Positions 1 to 7,508 of a DNA stretch of 12,268 nucleotides are shown here, piece after piece. How positions within the stretch are numbered: position 1 is the stretch's first letter; every line of letters starts with the position of its first letter. This DNA is from Candidatus Pacearchaeota archaeon. GTDB lineage: Archaea; Nanobdellota; Nanobdellia; Pacearchaeales; GW2011-AR1. The position numbers and the translations under genes are program-made. Location: assembly GCA_014728745.1 (NCBI GenBank), contig WJLC01000020.1, positions 1 through 12,268 on the forward strand, written 5' to 3'. Below the pieces are notes generated by a model. The model did not search any database. It worked only from the letters and a program-made list of their open reading frames with translations, and was not told the DNA's origin.

Positions 1-1346
1 ACTTTGAAGTGTTAGGTTCAGGACTTTATTCATACCTTGCATACGGTGTTGGAGGATTAGCCCTGCTAATAGCTTTCACTAAGATACTAAAACAAACAAA
101 AACACTAGAAGAGATAAAATATTTACACGATAACTTCCCAATAAAAACAGTAAAAGGATTAATGGGGGTCTTAGCAGCAGCCTGTGCAATAGTGGCATTT
201 GTATTTGGTTACTACTGGTTTAATTTTATAGTGATGGGCTCAGTCTTCCTAGGAATGGCACTAATGGGTCCAAAAGCATTCTTAGAACTAGGTAACTTTG
301 CAGGACTCTTCCTTACACTAACTGTAGCTAGTTTTGCTATTGCATTCTTTGGATTCCACTGGTTTATCTTCTCTCTTATTGGATTCTTCTTCCTTTCACT
401 ATTGATAATTTCAATAATTGTAAATATTCTAGGATTTAATATTGTAAAACATCTAAAAGGAGCAGGAGCAGCCATGCGCTCAGAAGGAAAAAGATGGGCA
501 AAATATGGGGCAAGAAGAGTAAGAAGAAGATTAAAAGGTAAAAAAAATCCTCCAAGTTACATGAAACCAAGTATACTGGGTTTCCGAAAGAAGAAAGAAA
601 CAACCTCAGTTAATGACCAAGACAGAAAAGATTTTGACAAAATGCAGAAAAAAAGCAAAAAACAACTTCAAGAGCATGAGAAGGTCTTAGAAGAAGGCAG
701 AGATGAAAAGACTAAAAGGATAAGGGAACTTTCAGAGTTCTACGATCCAAAATTTTCAGAACTTGGATCAATAAAAAGCAGGAAAAAATTCAATAAAGAA
801 TATGCTAAAATTAAACAACCTCTTACAAACCTAAAACTTGCAGGAGAAAAAAAATATGTGAAAGATTATGCGGAAAAGCTTCTATCTAATTTAGAGGAAC
901 TTAAACAGGAAAAAGAAGCTGAATGGCAAAAAATAAGAGAGGAGTTGGGTTCTATAAAAGCTGAATACGCTTCACATGCTCAAGGAGCAGGAAATGCCTA
1001 CAAAAAAGGAGACATAAAAAATATTGCAGGCAATCTAAGATTAATGGGAGAAGATATAAAAAAGGTTAAAAAATTAATTTCAGGAACAGATATTACCTTA
1101 GAGGATTTCTTTTCTAAAGAAATCGGAAGAAGAAACTATAAAACCCCATTAGATTATGCAGAAAGATATAAACCCGGTTTAGACAGAATAAGAGAAAGTA
1201 TAGAAATAAGTATGAGAGAAGCAGAAGCAGAAGGTCTAGAAGAAGCTTACAACAAATTTGAAGAAAAAAAGAAACAACATCAAAACGCAATGGATAGCTA
1301 TTTTGATCCTGAAGTTGCAAAATTGCAGAGAATACTATCTAGCTAA
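1..1346 (+). CDS. Polytopic membrane protein with long lysine-rich coiled-coil tail (5' partial)
   Basis: I do not recognise the family. Residues 1-145, counted from a GTG at position 9, hold about five hydrophobic helices (roughly 5-25, 48-67, 70-87, 98-117 and 118-143), several rich in Phe, Gly and Trp. A strongly basic stretch follows (about 151-180, with a run of Arg/Lys), then some 260 residues of Lys/Glu-rich, probably helical and coiled-coil sequence. By the positive-inside rule the basic stretch and tail should be cytoplasmic. The reading frame stays open to the left edge, and GTG is a weak start, so the true start is probably outside the window. Short look-alike motifs, FYDP (244-247) and YFDP (431-434), suggest a repeated helical unit. 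It converges on the FEN1 gene. A membrane-anchored scaffold is a guess; no catalytic motif is visible. Confidence 0.75.
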   Translation, partial: FEVLGSGLYSYLAYGVGGLALLIAFTKILKQTKTLEEIKYLHDNFPIKTVKGLMGVLAAACAIVAFVFGYYWFNFIVMGSVFLGMALMGPKAFLELGNFAGLFLTLTVASFAIAFFGFHWFIFSLIGFFFLSLLIISIIVNILGFNIVKHLKGAGAAMRSEGKRWAKYGARRVRRRLKGKKNPPSYMKPSILGFRKKKETTSVNDQDRKDFDKMQKKSKKQLQEHEKVLEEGRDEKTKRIRELSEFYDPKFSELGSIKSRKKFNKEYAKIKQPLTNLKLAGEKKYVKDYAEKLLSNLEELKQEKEAEWQKIREELGSIKAEYASHAQGAGNAYKKGDIKNIAGNLRLMGEDIKKVKKLISGTDITLEDFFSKEIGRRNYKTPLDYAERYKPGLDRIRESIEISMREAEAEGLEEAYNKFEEKKKQHQNAMDSYFDPEVAKLQRILSS

Positions 1347-1363
1347 AAAAATGTTATTCGCTT

Positions 1364-1396
1364 CTTTCGAAAGTTTTTGTGAAATATCATATTTTT
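1364..1396 (+). terminator. Possible T-rich terminator between convergent genes
   Basis: The perfect palindrome CTTTCGAAAG (1364-1373) is followed directly by TTTTT and, 13 nt later, by a second TTTTT run. Archaeal RNA polymerase can terminate on oligo-T tracts, so this fits the end of the membrane-protein transcript. The palindrome has almost no loop, so the hairpin itself is weak. Confidence 0.35.
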
Positions 1397-1402
1397 ATAG
1401 AA

Positions 1403-2434
1403 TCAAAACAAGGTTGTCTGTTTTTTAGCTTCTTTGATTTTATTCAACCTCTTAATCTGCTTTTCAACTCTTTTCTCTGAAAACTCGTGTCTTTCAACAA
1501 GTATCTCTCTTATCTTATCCTCATTGATTTTTGGAAACTTAATTTTGTCTACATCTTTAACAAGATGTTTATGAAACAACTCAAATATTTCTTTCCAATC
1601 AAACTTTTGCTCTTCTGGAAGAGCCTTTATTTTATCTTCAACTTGCTTGAAAATTAAAACTGGCTTTTTATAGCCCTGCACTAACTTCAGGGCTGTTTTT
1701 TGTCCAATTCCTGGAATTCCTTTTGGATTGTAATCTGTTCCAACTAAAATTCCAAGACAGATTAATTGATTTAAATTAATCTCAAGCCTATTAAGTACTT
1801 TTTCAAGCTCAATCAGCTCTGGCTTAACCTCAACATATCCATGATAGGTTTTTCTCTTTCTTGCAAGAGTTAAATTCCTAACAAGTTTTGGAGCTCCGAA
1901 AAGCAAGCTGTCATAATCCTGAGAAGCTGCTGCAAAAACCTCTTTTTTCTTGCAAAGATGAGCAGCCTCTGCTTCTCCCTCTGAAGGTGCCTGAACAATC
2001 ATAATCCCTAAAGCCTCTAAAAGCTCCTTACTCTCTTTAATCATTTCATCATCTAATCTTAAAAGCTGGCTACTGTATCTTTTCATAGCTGCAATATTCT
2101 CGTTTTGCTTAGCTTTATCATACTTTTCTTTTGCACTCTTTCGTCCTGCTCTTCTTTTTGCTGCAGTCTTTGATTTTAATTCAGGAGGTTTTCCATCAAA
2201 GACATAAACTAACCTTATACCTTCAGAAAGCATAGCCACATTCCTGTATAATATCCCTGACAAATGACTTGTAACTCGTTGTTTAGAATCCATTAAAGGT
2301 GTCCCATCTCTCTGCCTAATGCTTGACAAAAATTGATAAAGAATATTAAATGCATCTACACAAATGGTCTTGCCCTTTAAATCCTTAAGTTCAATTTCCT
2401 TTCTAGGAATAATCTCCTTTATGTTAAGTCCCAT
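1403..2434 (-). CDS. fen: Flap endonuclease 1 (FEN1/XPG family)
   Basis: Structure-specific 5' nuclease that removes 5' flaps during Okazaki-fragment maturation and long-patch base excision repair. At 343 aa it matches the usual archaeal length. The N-terminal XPG domain (about 1-105) and the internal XPG-I domain (about 140-235) carry all seven metal-binding acidic residues: D27, D80, E152, E154, D173, D175 and D234 (in GTDYN). A helix-hairpin-helix follows (GIPGIGQKTA, about 238-247). Gly2, expected at the active site after removal of Met1, is present (MGL start). The C-terminus, KKQTTLF, looks like a shortened PCNA-interacting motif ending right after the QxxL core. Start codon choice is supported by the conserved MGLNIKEI N-terminus and a TATA-like element 21 nt upstream. 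The neighbouring polymerase gene is a functional partner in the same process. Confidence 0.96.
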   Translation of the reverse strand: MGLNIKEIIPRKEIELKDLKGKTICVDAFNILYQFLSSIRQRDGTPLMDSKQRVTSHLSGILYRNVAMLSEGIRLVYVFDGKPPELKSKTAAKRRAGRKSAKEKYDKAKQNENIAAMKRYSSQLLRLDDEMIKESKELLEALGIMIVQAPSEGEAEAAHLCKKKEVFAAASQDYDSLLFGAPKLVRNLTLARKRKTYHGYVEVKPELIELEKVLNRLEINLNQLICLGILVGTDYNPKGIPGIGQKTALKLVQGYKKPVLIFKQVEDKIKALPEEQKFDWKEIFELFHKHLVKDVDKIKFPKINEDKIREILVERHEFSEKRVEKQIKRLNKIKEAKKQTTLF

Positions 2435-2455
2435 AAATTAGAATAGAAATGTCTG

Positions 2456-2464
2456 TATAAATAA
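2456..2464 (-). promoter_or_regulatory. TATA box of the FEN1 gene
   Basis: On the minus strand the sequence reads TTATTTATAC, with the TTTATA core ending 21 nt before the ATG. This spacing puts the transcription start at or next to the start codon (leaderless mRNA). FEN1 can therefore be transcribed on its own despite the co-directional gene upstream. Confidence 0.5.
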
Positions 2465-2507
2465 TTATTCCTTAACACTCTTAATCCCATTTAGGATATG
2501 AAATTGT

Positions 2508-2514
2508 AAAAAAA
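2508..2514 (-). terminator. Oligo-T terminator after the 286-aa protein gene
   Basis: On the minus strand seven T residues follow the TAA stop directly, with no hairpin. This fits archaeal oligo-T termination and, with the separate FEN1 promoter, suggests two transcription units. Confidence 0.4.
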
Positions 2515-3375
2515 TTAATGAAAAAGAATGACATTAGGCAAAACATCTGTTCCAAGAACACTCTCTAAATTCTCTCTTCCTGTCTCAGCTGCATTTTCTC
2601 TAACTGATCTTATTAACCCAGGGGTAGTTTCTCTGTCATTTTCTTCAAAAAGTTCATCCTTAAAATTTTTATTCAAAAAGATATAATTTATCTTTGTTTT
2701 GTATCCATTATCAACCTTGTCAGGAAACCCAATACTTAAGCTCCATTCTAAAGATCCCTGCTCTAGTCTCGAATAAACATAATCCACTAATTCAGGCCAG
2801 AATTCTCCTTTTTCAGAAGCATTTTGCTTAGCTATTTTATACTTTTCATCATAATTCCTTTTTTCTTGCTCTTGTCTTTCTCTTCTTGCTTCTCTTTCTA
2901 TCATTGTTTCCTCTTCTTGTTGTCCTTCATTAACTGAACCTGAAAATCGCTCCAAAGCTTTATTATACTTATCCTTAATATCAGAATCATCAGGAATATT
3001 ATATTCCATCATTTTTGTATTAATATAATCAATAAGCCCTCTTCTCTCTGCATCTCCAGAAGCAGTTTCTAATCTTGCAATTTTCACAGCAATATCAAAT
3101 TCCTCTCTTGTGTTTTTTTCATGTACTTTTTCGCATTCAATATATAAATCCTCTGCCATCCTATAAGCTCTATCTTCATCCAAGTTATCTGGAGATATTT
3201 CATTAGAATAAAATAAAGTTGAATACCCAGAAACAATATCCTTTAACTCTTCTGAGCTAATTTTCTCTGAATTACGAATATCTCTATGAGATGAGATACC
3301 TCTCTCTTTAAGTGTCTTTAGATACTTTCTTGCTCTTAAAATGTTTTCATCTTTTTTATCATCTATATGTCTCAT
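2515..3375 (-). CDS. Hypothetical charged coiled-coil protein, 286 aa
   Basis: Not recognised. The protein is soluble, with no membrane segment, signal peptide or cysteine/histidine cluster. The N-terminal two thirds are helical and highly charged. A Glu/Arg-rich segment (about 150-178) looks like a coiled coil or linker. The C-terminal part (about 185-286) is different: it has mixed hydrophobic strands (WSLSIGF near 211-217, INYIFL near 229-234) and ends in hydrophobic LPNVILFH, suggesting a small folded domain. Start choice is supported by a near-consensus archaeal promoter 21 nt upstream. It lies between FEN1 and PolB, divergent from PolB; that position alone does not establish a replication role. 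Real-gene status rests on length, sensible amino-acid composition and the promoter. Confidence 0.75.
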   Translation of the reverse strand: MRHIDDKKDENILRARKYLKTLKERGISSHRDIRNSEKISSEELKDIVSGYSTLFYSNEISPDNLDEDRAYRMAEDLYIECEKVHEKNTREEFDIAVKIARLETASGDAERRGLIDYINTKMMEYNIPDDSDIKDKYNKALERFSGSVNEGQQEEETMIEREARRERQEQEKRNYDEKYKIAKQNASEKGEFWPELVDYVYSRLEQGSLEWSLSIGFPDKVDNGYKTKINYIFLNKNFKDELFEENDRETTPGLIRSVRENAAETGRENLESVLGTDVLPNVILFH

Positions 3376-3396
3376 ATTATTACTACTTGGGAGTGA

Positions 3397-3410
3397 TATA
3401 TAAAGTTTAC
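3397..3410 (-). promoter_or_regulatory. BRE/TATA promoter of the 286-aa protein gene
   Basis: On the minus strand the sequence reads GTAAAC followed by TTTATATA, a close match to an archaeal BRE plus TATA box. The TATA box ends 21 nt before the ATG, predicting a leaderless transcript. It is the best promoter match in the window. Confidence 0.65.
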
Positions 3411-3576
3411 TATTATGCTATTGATTGGCTTGGAAATTATTTAAAATATGTAATATGAAATTATTTGTATGCAGGATCATGCCCTTATTCTCCTTAACTT
3501 ATCTAAATATACAAGATTTATTATAAAACAGGACTAGGTTTAAATAACACAAATTCTTATTTTTAATATCAAAAAA

Positions 3577-3583
3577 ATATTAA
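3577..3583 (+). promoter_or_regulatory. Possible TATA element of polB
   Basis: ATATTAA, preceded by an A7 run, ends 22 nt before the polB ATG, the same spacing as at the FEN1 and 286-aa genes. The sequence is far from consensus and the background is AT-rich, so support comes mainly from position. Confidence 0.35.
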
Positions 3584-3605
3584 CAAAAAATAATTAAAAT
3601 AACAA

Positions 3606-6128
3606 ATGAAAAATACAAAAACAGACTTTATTCCAATAGACTATGATTATTTTGACTGCAATGGCAGAAATTATGCAAAAATAATCGGAAGAAGCTCAAA
3701 AGGAGAGAGAATCTGTATTGTAGATGAATGCGATGTTTTTTTATGGGCAATTTTAAGGGATAATGTTTCTGATAAGAAAATTAAAAAATTAATCAAAAAA
3801 ATATCAGAAATACAACTAGACACCAAAGGAAGGCAGACAAAAGTTGAAAAAGTTGAATTAAAAGAAAAGAACTTTTTAGGAAAAAAAGTAAAGGCTCTTA
3901 AAATTTATGCTACGAATTATAAAGATTTGCATGATGTTGCTGATGAGCTTGGAATGAAAGAAATAAAAAAAAGAAGAGGTTATGACCTTGGATATGTGAG
4001 TCATTACATCATTGAAAAGGATTTGACTCCATTGAAATGGCATGAGATTTCAGGAAAATCCTTAGATAATTCAAAAGAGCTTGGAGGAATAGGAATGTCT
4101 CTTGATGTAGACAAATGTATAAAAGCTGACTCTATCAAACCTGTTAAATCTAAAAAAAAGACAAAAGCGCAAAAAGATTTCACTCCAAAAGTTCTAGCAT
4201 ATGATATTGAAAGTGATGAGTTGGAAATAGGTGATGGAGAAATAATAATGGTTTCTTTAGTAGACAATAATGGATTTCAAAAAGTTATCACATACAAAAA
4301 AGACAATGAAAAAATATCAAAACTTCCCTATGTAGAATATGTTGAAGATGAGGCAGCCCTATTGGAAAAGTTTGTAGAATATGTGAGAGAAATATCTCCG
4401 GATTTTTTAACAGGATACTTCTCAGACGGCTTTGACTTGCCTTACTTAAGGGCAAGAGCTGAAAAATTCAATGTGGATCTTGCTCTTGGATTAGATGAAA
4501 GCAGGCCAAGATTTTCAAGAGGAAGAAACATGTCTGGAAAAATAAAAGGCATAGTTCATCTAGACTTAATAAAATTCATAAAAACAGCTTATGCTCAATA
4601 CATGAAATCAGAGACTCTTAGTTTAGATGATGTTGCAAAGGAATTCTTAGGTGAGGAAAAAAATCCTTTTGAGCACCAGCATTCTTCAAAATTAGATTAT
4701 GAAGGATGGCAAAAATACTATGAATACAATCTGCAGGATTCTAAACTAGTGATTCAATTGTTCAATAAATTCTGGCCAGACTTGCTGGAATTTTCTAAAA
4801 CAATTCAAGAGCCTGTTTTTGATGTTTCTAGAGCAGGGCTTTCAAAATACGTTGAAAATTATATTCTTCACAACCTCAAGAAATTCAATGAAATCCCTGA
4901 GAAAAGACCTACTTATAATGACATAAGAGAAAGAAGATCTAGTGGAGGAGTAACAGGAGCATTTGTTTATGAGCCTACTCCAGGACTATATGAAAACCTA
5001 GCAATGTTTGATTTTACATCAATGCATACAAGCATAATAATCACTCACAATCTATCAAAAGGAACTCTTCTTAAAAATAAAAAGCAAGAAAAAAACCCTA
5101 TTGAATCCCCTGAATTAACCCTTAAAGGTAAAAAACAAAAGTTCTATTTTTCAAAAAAGCAGGGATTTTTTCCAGAGCTTATGAGAGAAATTTTTAACAA
5201 AAGAAAAAAATTCAAAGCACAGTATAAAAAAGACCCAAATGTCATAACAAGAGCAAGAAGCAATGCCTTCAAGGTTTTGTCTGCATCTGTTCATGGATAT
5301 GTTGGATTTTTCGGAGCCAGATATTATTCTTTAGAAGCCTCTGCATCTATATTAGCATTTGTAAGAAAATATAACAAAGACACAATTAAAAAAATAGAGG
5401 AAAAAGACCATAAGATTATTTATGGGGATACAGATTCAATTTCTTTCTTAATTAAAGAGAAAAACAAAAAACAAATAAAAAAACTCTTGTCTGATTTAAA
5501 CTCAGAACTTCCAGGAATCATGGAGTTGGAATTAGAAAAAATTTACAAGAGAGGTTTGTGGGTAACTACAAGAGCAGGAAAAATAGGTGCTAAAAAGAAA
5601 TATGCTCTAATAGATAAAGAAGGAAAATTAAAAATAAGAGGCTTTGAGACTGTGAGAAGAGACTGGTGCCAATTGTCAAGAAATGTTCAAGATAAAGTTT
5701 TAAGACTAGTTTTAAAAGATGGTGATGAAAAAAGAGCATTGGAATATGTAAAAAAAATAGTGGAAAAGATAAAGAACAGGGAAATAAGTATCAAGGACTT
5801 AATAATTAAAACCCAGTTGAAAAAGTCAATTAAAGATTACAAGTCATTGCCTCCTCATGTTGTTGCAGCTAAGAAAATGAAAGAGCAAGAAATTCCAGTA
5901 ACACAAGGCAATCTTGTTGAATACTATATTTCTGAGCCACCTAAAGGCAAAAAAGCTAGACTTGTTCGTGAAAAAGTAAAACTTCCAGGAGAAAAAGGAA
6001 AGTACAACATTGAATACTACTTAAAGAGGCAGATTCTTCCTGCAGTTGAAAATATATTCCAGGTATTTGATATAAAGATAAAAGAGATAATGAAAGATGG
6101 AAAGCAAAAAACTCTGGGAGATTTTTAA
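3606..6128 (+). CDS. polB: Family B DNA polymerase (PolB3-like) with altered nucleotide-pocket motifs
   Basis: DNA-dependent DNA polymerase with 3'-5' proofreading exonuclease; 840 aa against about 775 for Thermococcales enzymes. Order: N-terminal domain (about 1-190), exonuclease (about 195-400), palm/fingers (about 465-620), thumb to the end. Exonuclease residues are intact: D200 and E202 (Exo I, DIESD), D277 (Exo II), Y374 and D378 (Exo III). Polymerase catalytic residues are intact: D469 (motif A), K556 (motif B), D608 and D610 (motif C, YGDTDS). Motif A reads DFTSMHTS instead of DFxSLYPS, and motif B reads KVLSASVHG instead of KxxxNSxYG. The steric-gate Tyr is thus H474, the motif B Tyr is H563 and the motif B Asn is A560. 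In Exo II the usual Asn after Tyr271 is F272. The tail QKTLGDF (834-840) fits a PCNA-interacting QxxLxxF box. Intact catalytic residues argue for an active enzyme. I cannot say whether the substitutions are lineage-wide. Confidence 0.95.
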   Translation: MKNTKTDFIPIDYDYFDCNGRNYAKIIGRSSKGERICIVDECDVFLWAILRDNVSDKKIKKLIKKISEIQLDTKGRQTKVEKVELKEKNFLGKKVKALKIYATNYKDLHDVADELGMKEIKKRRGYDLGYVSHYIIEKDLTPLKWHEISGKSLDNSKELGGIGMSLDVDKCIKADSIKPVKSKKKTKAQKDFTPKVLAYDIESDELEIGDGEIIMVSLVDNNGFQKVITYKKDNEKISKLPYVEYVEDEAALLEKFVEYVREISPDFLTGYFSDGFDLPYLRARAEKFNVDLALGLDESRPRFSRGRNMSGKIKGIVHLDLIKFIKTAYAQYMKSETLSLDDVAKEFLGEEKNPFEHQHSSKLDYEGWQKYYEYNLQDSKLVIQLFNKFWPDLLEFSKTIQEPVFDVSRAGLSKYVENYILHNLKKFNEIPEKRPTYNDIRERRSSGGVTGAFVYEPTPGLYENLAMFDFTSMHTSIIITHNLSKGTLLKNKKQEKNPIESPELTLKGKKQKFYFSKKQGFFPELMREIFNKRKKFKAQYKKDPNVITRARSNAFKVLSASVHGYVGFFGARYYSLEASASILAFVRKYNKDTIKKIEEKDHKIIYGDTDSISFLIKEKNKKQIKKLLSDLNSELPGIMELELEKIYKRGLWVTTRAGKIGAKKKYALIDKEGKLKIRGFETVRRDWCQLSRNVQDKVLRLVLKDGDEKRALEYVKKIVEKIKNREISIKDLIIKTQLKKSIKDYKSLPPHVVAAKKMKEQEIPVTQGNLVEYYISEPPKGKKARLVREKVKLPGEKGKYNIEYYLKRQILPAVENIFQVFDIKIKEIMKDGKQKTLGDF

Positions 6129-6141
6129 AAATTTAATATAA

Positions 6142-6149
6142 TTTATAAA
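6142..6149 (+). promoter_or_regulatory. TATA box of the map-yjbQ operon
   Basis: TTTATAAA lies in the 49-nt gap after polB, ending 28 nt before the methionine aminopeptidase ATG. This predicts a leader of only a few nucleotides and transcription independent of polB. Confidence 0.5.
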
Positions 6150-6177
6150 TTAATTAAGATAAATAATAAGAATAAAA

Positions 6178-7110
6178 ATGGACAAATCCTCTAAATCAAA
6201 AGTTATTCAAGCAGGAAAAATAGCATCAAAGGTAATGAAAGAATCTAAAAATTTTATTGAGCCTGGAATGCTTTTGCTAGATATTGCAGATAGAATAGAA
6301 AATAGAATTAAAGAATTAGGTGGAGAACCTGCCTTTCCCACTAATCTAAGCATTAATGAAATTGCTGCTCACTACACTCCTAGTTATGATGATGAAACTA
6401 CAGCTCATGGATTATTAAAGGTTGATTTAGGTGTTCAGATAGATGGATGGATTGCAGACACTGCTTTTAGTTTAGACTTAGAAACTAATTCTGAAAATCA
6501 AAAACTAATTAGATGTGCAGAAGAGTGTTTAGAAAATGCACTAAAGATTGTGAAAAAAGACATTTCAACAAACGAAATAGGAAAGGAAATTCAAAGAACC
6601 TGCATCTCAAACAATGTGCATCCAATAGTTAATTTAACAGGCCATGAGGTAGATAAATATGATTTGCATGCAGGAATTACAATTCCAAATGTTAATGATA
6701 AGAAAAATCAAAAACTCTCAAACGGGTTGTATGCAATAGAGCCTTTTGTAACTTCAGGGACTTCAGGCTCTGGAAAAGTCAATGAGGGTAACCCATCTGG
6801 AATATATTTAATGCTAGAAAGTAAGAATGTGAGGAGTCCAACAGCAAGGGAAATCCTAACTTACATAATAGAAGAATATGGAAGTCTTCCTTTTTGCAGC
6901 AGATGGCTTGTCAGAAAATTTGGAACAAAAGCACTCACAGCCCTAAGACAGTTAGAGCAGCAAGGTAATCTGCATCAATTCCCTCAATTAATTGAAAAAT
7001 CAAAATGTAAGGTTGCTCAGGCAGAACATACAGTATTAATACAAGATGATGAAATAATAATTACTACAAAAGAAAACAAACAAAAAAAGAAAAATAAAAG
7101 CAAAAAATGA
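6178..7110 (+). CDS. map: Methionine aminopeptidase, type 2 (archaeal MetAP-II)
   Basis: Removes the initiator methionine from nascent proteins; a cytoplasmic dinuclear-metal peptidase of the pita-bread fold. All five metal ligands can be placed: D83, D94, H156, E188 and E283. The substrate-pocket histidines H65 (in AAHYTP) and H164 are also present. The segment of about 60 residues between E188 and E283 is the helical insertion that defines type 2 enzymes. The length, 310 aa, is close to the archaeal norm of about 295; the excess is a lysine-rich tail after residue 298 with no obvious role beyond possible nucleic-acid or ribosome contact (inference). The stop codon overlaps the start of the YjbQ gene by 4 nt (ATGA), so the two are probably cotranscribed and translationally coupled. 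No Shine-Dalgarno sequence is visible. Confidence 0.96.
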   Translation: MDKSSKSKVIQAGKIASKVMKESKNFIEPGMLLLDIADRIENRIKELGGEPAFPTNLSINEIAAHYTPSYDDETTAHGLLKVDLGVQIDGWIADTAFSLDLETNSENQKLIRCAEECLENALKIVKKDISTNEIGKEIQRTCISNNVHPIVNLTGHEVDKYDLHAGITIPNVNDKKNQKLSNGLYAIEPFVTSGTSGSGKVNEGNPSGIYLMLESKNVRSPTAREILTYIIEEYGSLPFCSRWLVRKFGTKALTALRQLEQQGNLHQFPQLIEKSKCKVAQAEHTVLIQDDEIIITTKENKQKKKNKSKK

Positions 7111-7508
7111 AAGACAATTCAATTTCAATTAAAACAAACAAAAAAGAAGAGCTTATTGACATAACCTCTAAAATTAAAAAATTAATAAAAAAAGAAAATC
7201 TCAAAAACGGCCTGATTAATATTTTTGTAAAGCATACAACTGCAGGAATAACAATAAATGAAAACGCAGATCCAGATGTCAAAGATGATATTCTAAAAGC
7301 ATTGGGAATTTTTGACAGGAAGAATTACAAGCATGCAGAAGGCAACTCACCTGCGCATGTTAAATCCTCATTATTAGGCAGCTCTGTCACAGTTCCAGTA
7401 AAAAAAGGAAAAATGCAATTAGGAACCTGGCAAGGGATTATGTTTGCAGAATTTGATGGTCCAAGGAATAGAGAAGTTGTTACTGAAATTATTTCTTATC
7501 CTAAATAA
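7107..7508 (+). CDS. yjbQ: YjbQ/UPF0047 family protein
   Basis: A 133-aa member of the YjbQ (UPF0047) family, small beta-rich homotrimeric proteins widespread in bacteria and archaea. Some members show weak thiamine-phosphate synthase activity, but the physiological role is unsettled. Family signatures are clear: HTTAGITINENADPDV (43-58), HAEGNSPAHVKSSLLG (76-91), GTWQGI (106-111) and DGPRNREV (117-124); the conserved histidines H43, H76 and H84 are likely metal or substrate ligands. Length is normal for the family. It begins inside the last codon and stop of the methionine aminopeptidase gene, so it is the second gene of that operon. Its 3' end overlaps the end of cdc48 on the opposite strand by 13 nt. 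Confidence 0.93.
   Translation: MKDNSISIKTNKKEELIDITSKIKKLIKKENLKNGLINIFVKHTTAGITINENADPDVKDDILKALGIFDRKNYKHAEGNSPAHVKSSLLGSSVTVPVKKGKMQLGTWQGIMFAEFDGPRNREVVTEIISYPK

Larger units (their letters stand above)
3376..3605. other. Divergent intergenic region between 286-aa gene and polB
   Basis: This very AT-rich 230-nt stretch carries the promoter of the leftward gene near its left end and a weaker one for polB near its right end. A second TATA-like TTTAAATA (3539-3546) could give polB a leader of about 35 nt. Only a 23-codon open frame (3455-3526, +) is present, and it has no supporting features. No clear structured RNA was found. Confidence 0.6.

Noticed and set aside
3455..3526. A 23-codon frame on the plus strand in the fen/polB-side intergenic region
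   Set aside because: Too short, no suitably spaced promoter, and ordinary composition; such frames are expected by chance in AT-rich DNA.
3606..6128. PolB as an inactivated polymerase like archaeal PolB2
   Set aside because: All catalytic aspartates of motifs A and C, the motif B lysine and every exonuclease acidic residue are present in an uninterrupted frame.
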